From: JANNFX01 sp031380225
GTDB lineage: Bacteria; Pseudomonadota; Alphaproteobacteria; Rhizobiales; Hyphomicrobiaceae
Length of the DNA stretch: 7,184 nucleotides
NCBI GenBank assembly: GCA_031380225.1
Contig: JANNFX010000104.1
Location: 1 to 7,184 of the forward strand
Direction of reading: 5' to 3'
Position numbers and translations under genes: made by a program. Of this stretch, positions 1-7,184 are shown one piece after another (within the stretch, counting starts at the first letter, position 1; each line of letters opens with the position of its first letter). The notes under the pieces are model-generated. The model made no database searches and was not told where the DNA came from. It saw nothing but the letters and a program-made list of their open reading frames with translations.

Positions 1-2722
<2,722 letters not shown>

Positions 2723-2786
2723 CGGCCGGCAACTAATCCGAATGGCGGCGGCCAGCACCGGCCTCCGCGTCTTTAATCCGGTGTGA

Positions 2787-2816
2787 TGGTGGATGGGCCG
2801 GCTCAGCCCACCGCCG
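2787..2816 (+). promoter_or_regulatory. Strong hairpin in the rpoB-rpoC spacer, just upstream of the rpoC RBS
   Basis: Left arm GGTGG, a bulged A, then TGGGC (2788-2798) pairs with GCCCA CCGCC (2806-2815) around a 7-base loop, CGGCTCA (2799-2805). That gives ten pairs, one of them a G-T wobble, and an extra T-G pair (2787/2816) can close the base. No T-tract follows, so it is not an intrinsic terminator. It ends only 4 bases before the rpoC ribosome binding site. It could be an RNA-processing site, a stability element or a modulator of rpoC translation; the sequence does not decide between these. The rest of the 110-base spacer shows no promoter I would defend. Confidence 0.55.
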
Positions 2817-2820
2817 AACC

Positions 2821-2826
2821 AGGAGA
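2821..2826 (+). promoter_or_regulatory. Ribosome binding site of rpoC
   Basis: AGGAGA lies 6 bases before the ATG at 2833, a near-consensus Shine-Dalgarno sequence at good spacing. It fixes the rpoC start. The start is confirmed independently because residue numbering from this Met matches E. coli RpoC exactly at the first zinc site (C70, C72, C85, C88). Having its own strong site means rpoC does not depend on coupling to rpoB, whose stop is 110 bases upstream. Confidence 0.9.
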
Positions 2827-2832
2827 CAGCGA

Positions 2833-7059
<4,227 letters not shown>

Positions 7060-7088
7060 GCCGAGCCAAGCCGATCGCATTCAATAAC

Positions 7089-7124
7089 AAACGGCTGCCC
7101 CGAAAAGGGCGGCCGTTTTTATTT
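7089..7124 (+). terminator. Rho-independent terminator after rpoC
   Basis: AAACGGCTGCCC (7089-7100) pairs with GGGCGGCCGTTT (7107-7118) around the loop CGAAAA, giving twelve pairs with a single T-G wobble. The downstream arm runs into TTTTT then ATTT. The hairpin starts 29 bases after the rpoC stop codon. A GC-rich stem plus U-tract is the textbook intrinsic terminator and marks the end of the rpoBC transcription unit. Read-through to a neighbour such as rpsL, which often follows in alphaproteobacteria, cannot be judged from this window. Confidence 0.93.
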
Positions 7125-7136
7125 GCGCAGTTAATC

Positions 7137-7165
7137 TTGCAGGGCATTTCTAGTGGGTCTAGACT
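7137..7165 (+). promoter_or_regulatory. Weak candidate sigma-70 promoter downstream of the rpoC terminator
   Basis: TTGCAG (7137-7142) and TAGACT (7160-7165) are separated by exactly 17 bases. The first keeps the TTG of TTGACA (3 of 6) and the second matches TATAAT at 4 of 6. Alphaproteobacterial promoters often keep mainly the TTG of the -35 box, and a promoter is expected just after a strong terminator if the next gene is on this strand. The match is weak and could be chance; no gene start is visible before the window ends. Confidence 0.25.
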
Positions 7166-7171
7166 TAGACC
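7156..7171. repeat. Perfect 6-base inverted repeat, possible operator
   Basis: GGTCTA and TAGACC are exact reverse complements separated by GACT. The element lies 32 bases past the rpoC terminator and overlaps the -10 box of the candidate promoter, the usual place for a repressor site. The arms are short, so it may be chance, and no regulator can be named from it. Confidence 0.4.
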
Positions 7172-7184
7172 GTTACCGGACGAT

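Noticed and set aside
2724..2763. GGCCGG...CCGGCC pairing at the start of the rpoB-rpoC spacer
   Set aside because: Only six pairs across a loop of nearly 30 bases, built from self-complementary GC-rich words that are common by chance here; no U-tract.
2742..2786. A 14-codon frame (ATG to TGA) in the rpoB-rpoC spacer, possible leader peptide
   Set aside because: No ribosome binding site precedes the ATG, and it is only the tail of a frame overlapping rpoB; its composition is unremarkable.

Overview
The window is a stretch of core transcription machinery from a bacterial chromosome. It holds the 3' two thirds of rpoB (RNA polymerase beta subunit, 5' end outside the window), the whole of rpoC (beta' subunit), and a short downstream region with the rpoC terminator. 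Both proteins look alphaproteobacterial, most like Hyphomicrobiales (Rhizobiales). The signs are the RpoB rifampicin region with Thr at the E. coli 518 position, the RpoC segments CGQKETVIFCDRIMALGF and [20 protein letters not shown], an RpoC of 1408 residues, and moderately GC-rich coding sequence that avoids TTA, CTA and TCA codons. The genus cannot be settled by reading alone.

Layout: rpoB coding sequence enters at the left edge and stops at 2722. A 110-base spacer (2723-2832) holds a strong imperfect hairpin (2787-2816) and then the rpoC ribosome binding site (2821-2826). rpoC runs from 2833 to 7059. A strong intrinsic terminator at 7089-7124 closes the unit. The last 60 bases contain no recognisable gene, but they carry a perfect inverted repeat (GGTCTA-N4-TAGACC, 7156-7171) that overlaps a weak candidate promoter for whatever lies to the right.

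The two proteins together form the catalytic centre of RNA polymerase. RpoB supplies the rifampicin pocket, the nucleotide-contacting lysines and the beta side of the main channel. RpoC supplies the Mg-binding aspartates, bridge helix, trigger loop and two zinc sites. Every catalytic and metal-binding residue checked is present, so both genes appear functional.

I found no mobile element, CRISPR array, RNA gene or unknown protein system. The items worth a second look are small: the hairpin just upstream of the rpoC ribosome binding site, the inverted repeat after the terminator, and some lineage-type substitutions at the ppGpp-binding positions of RpoC.
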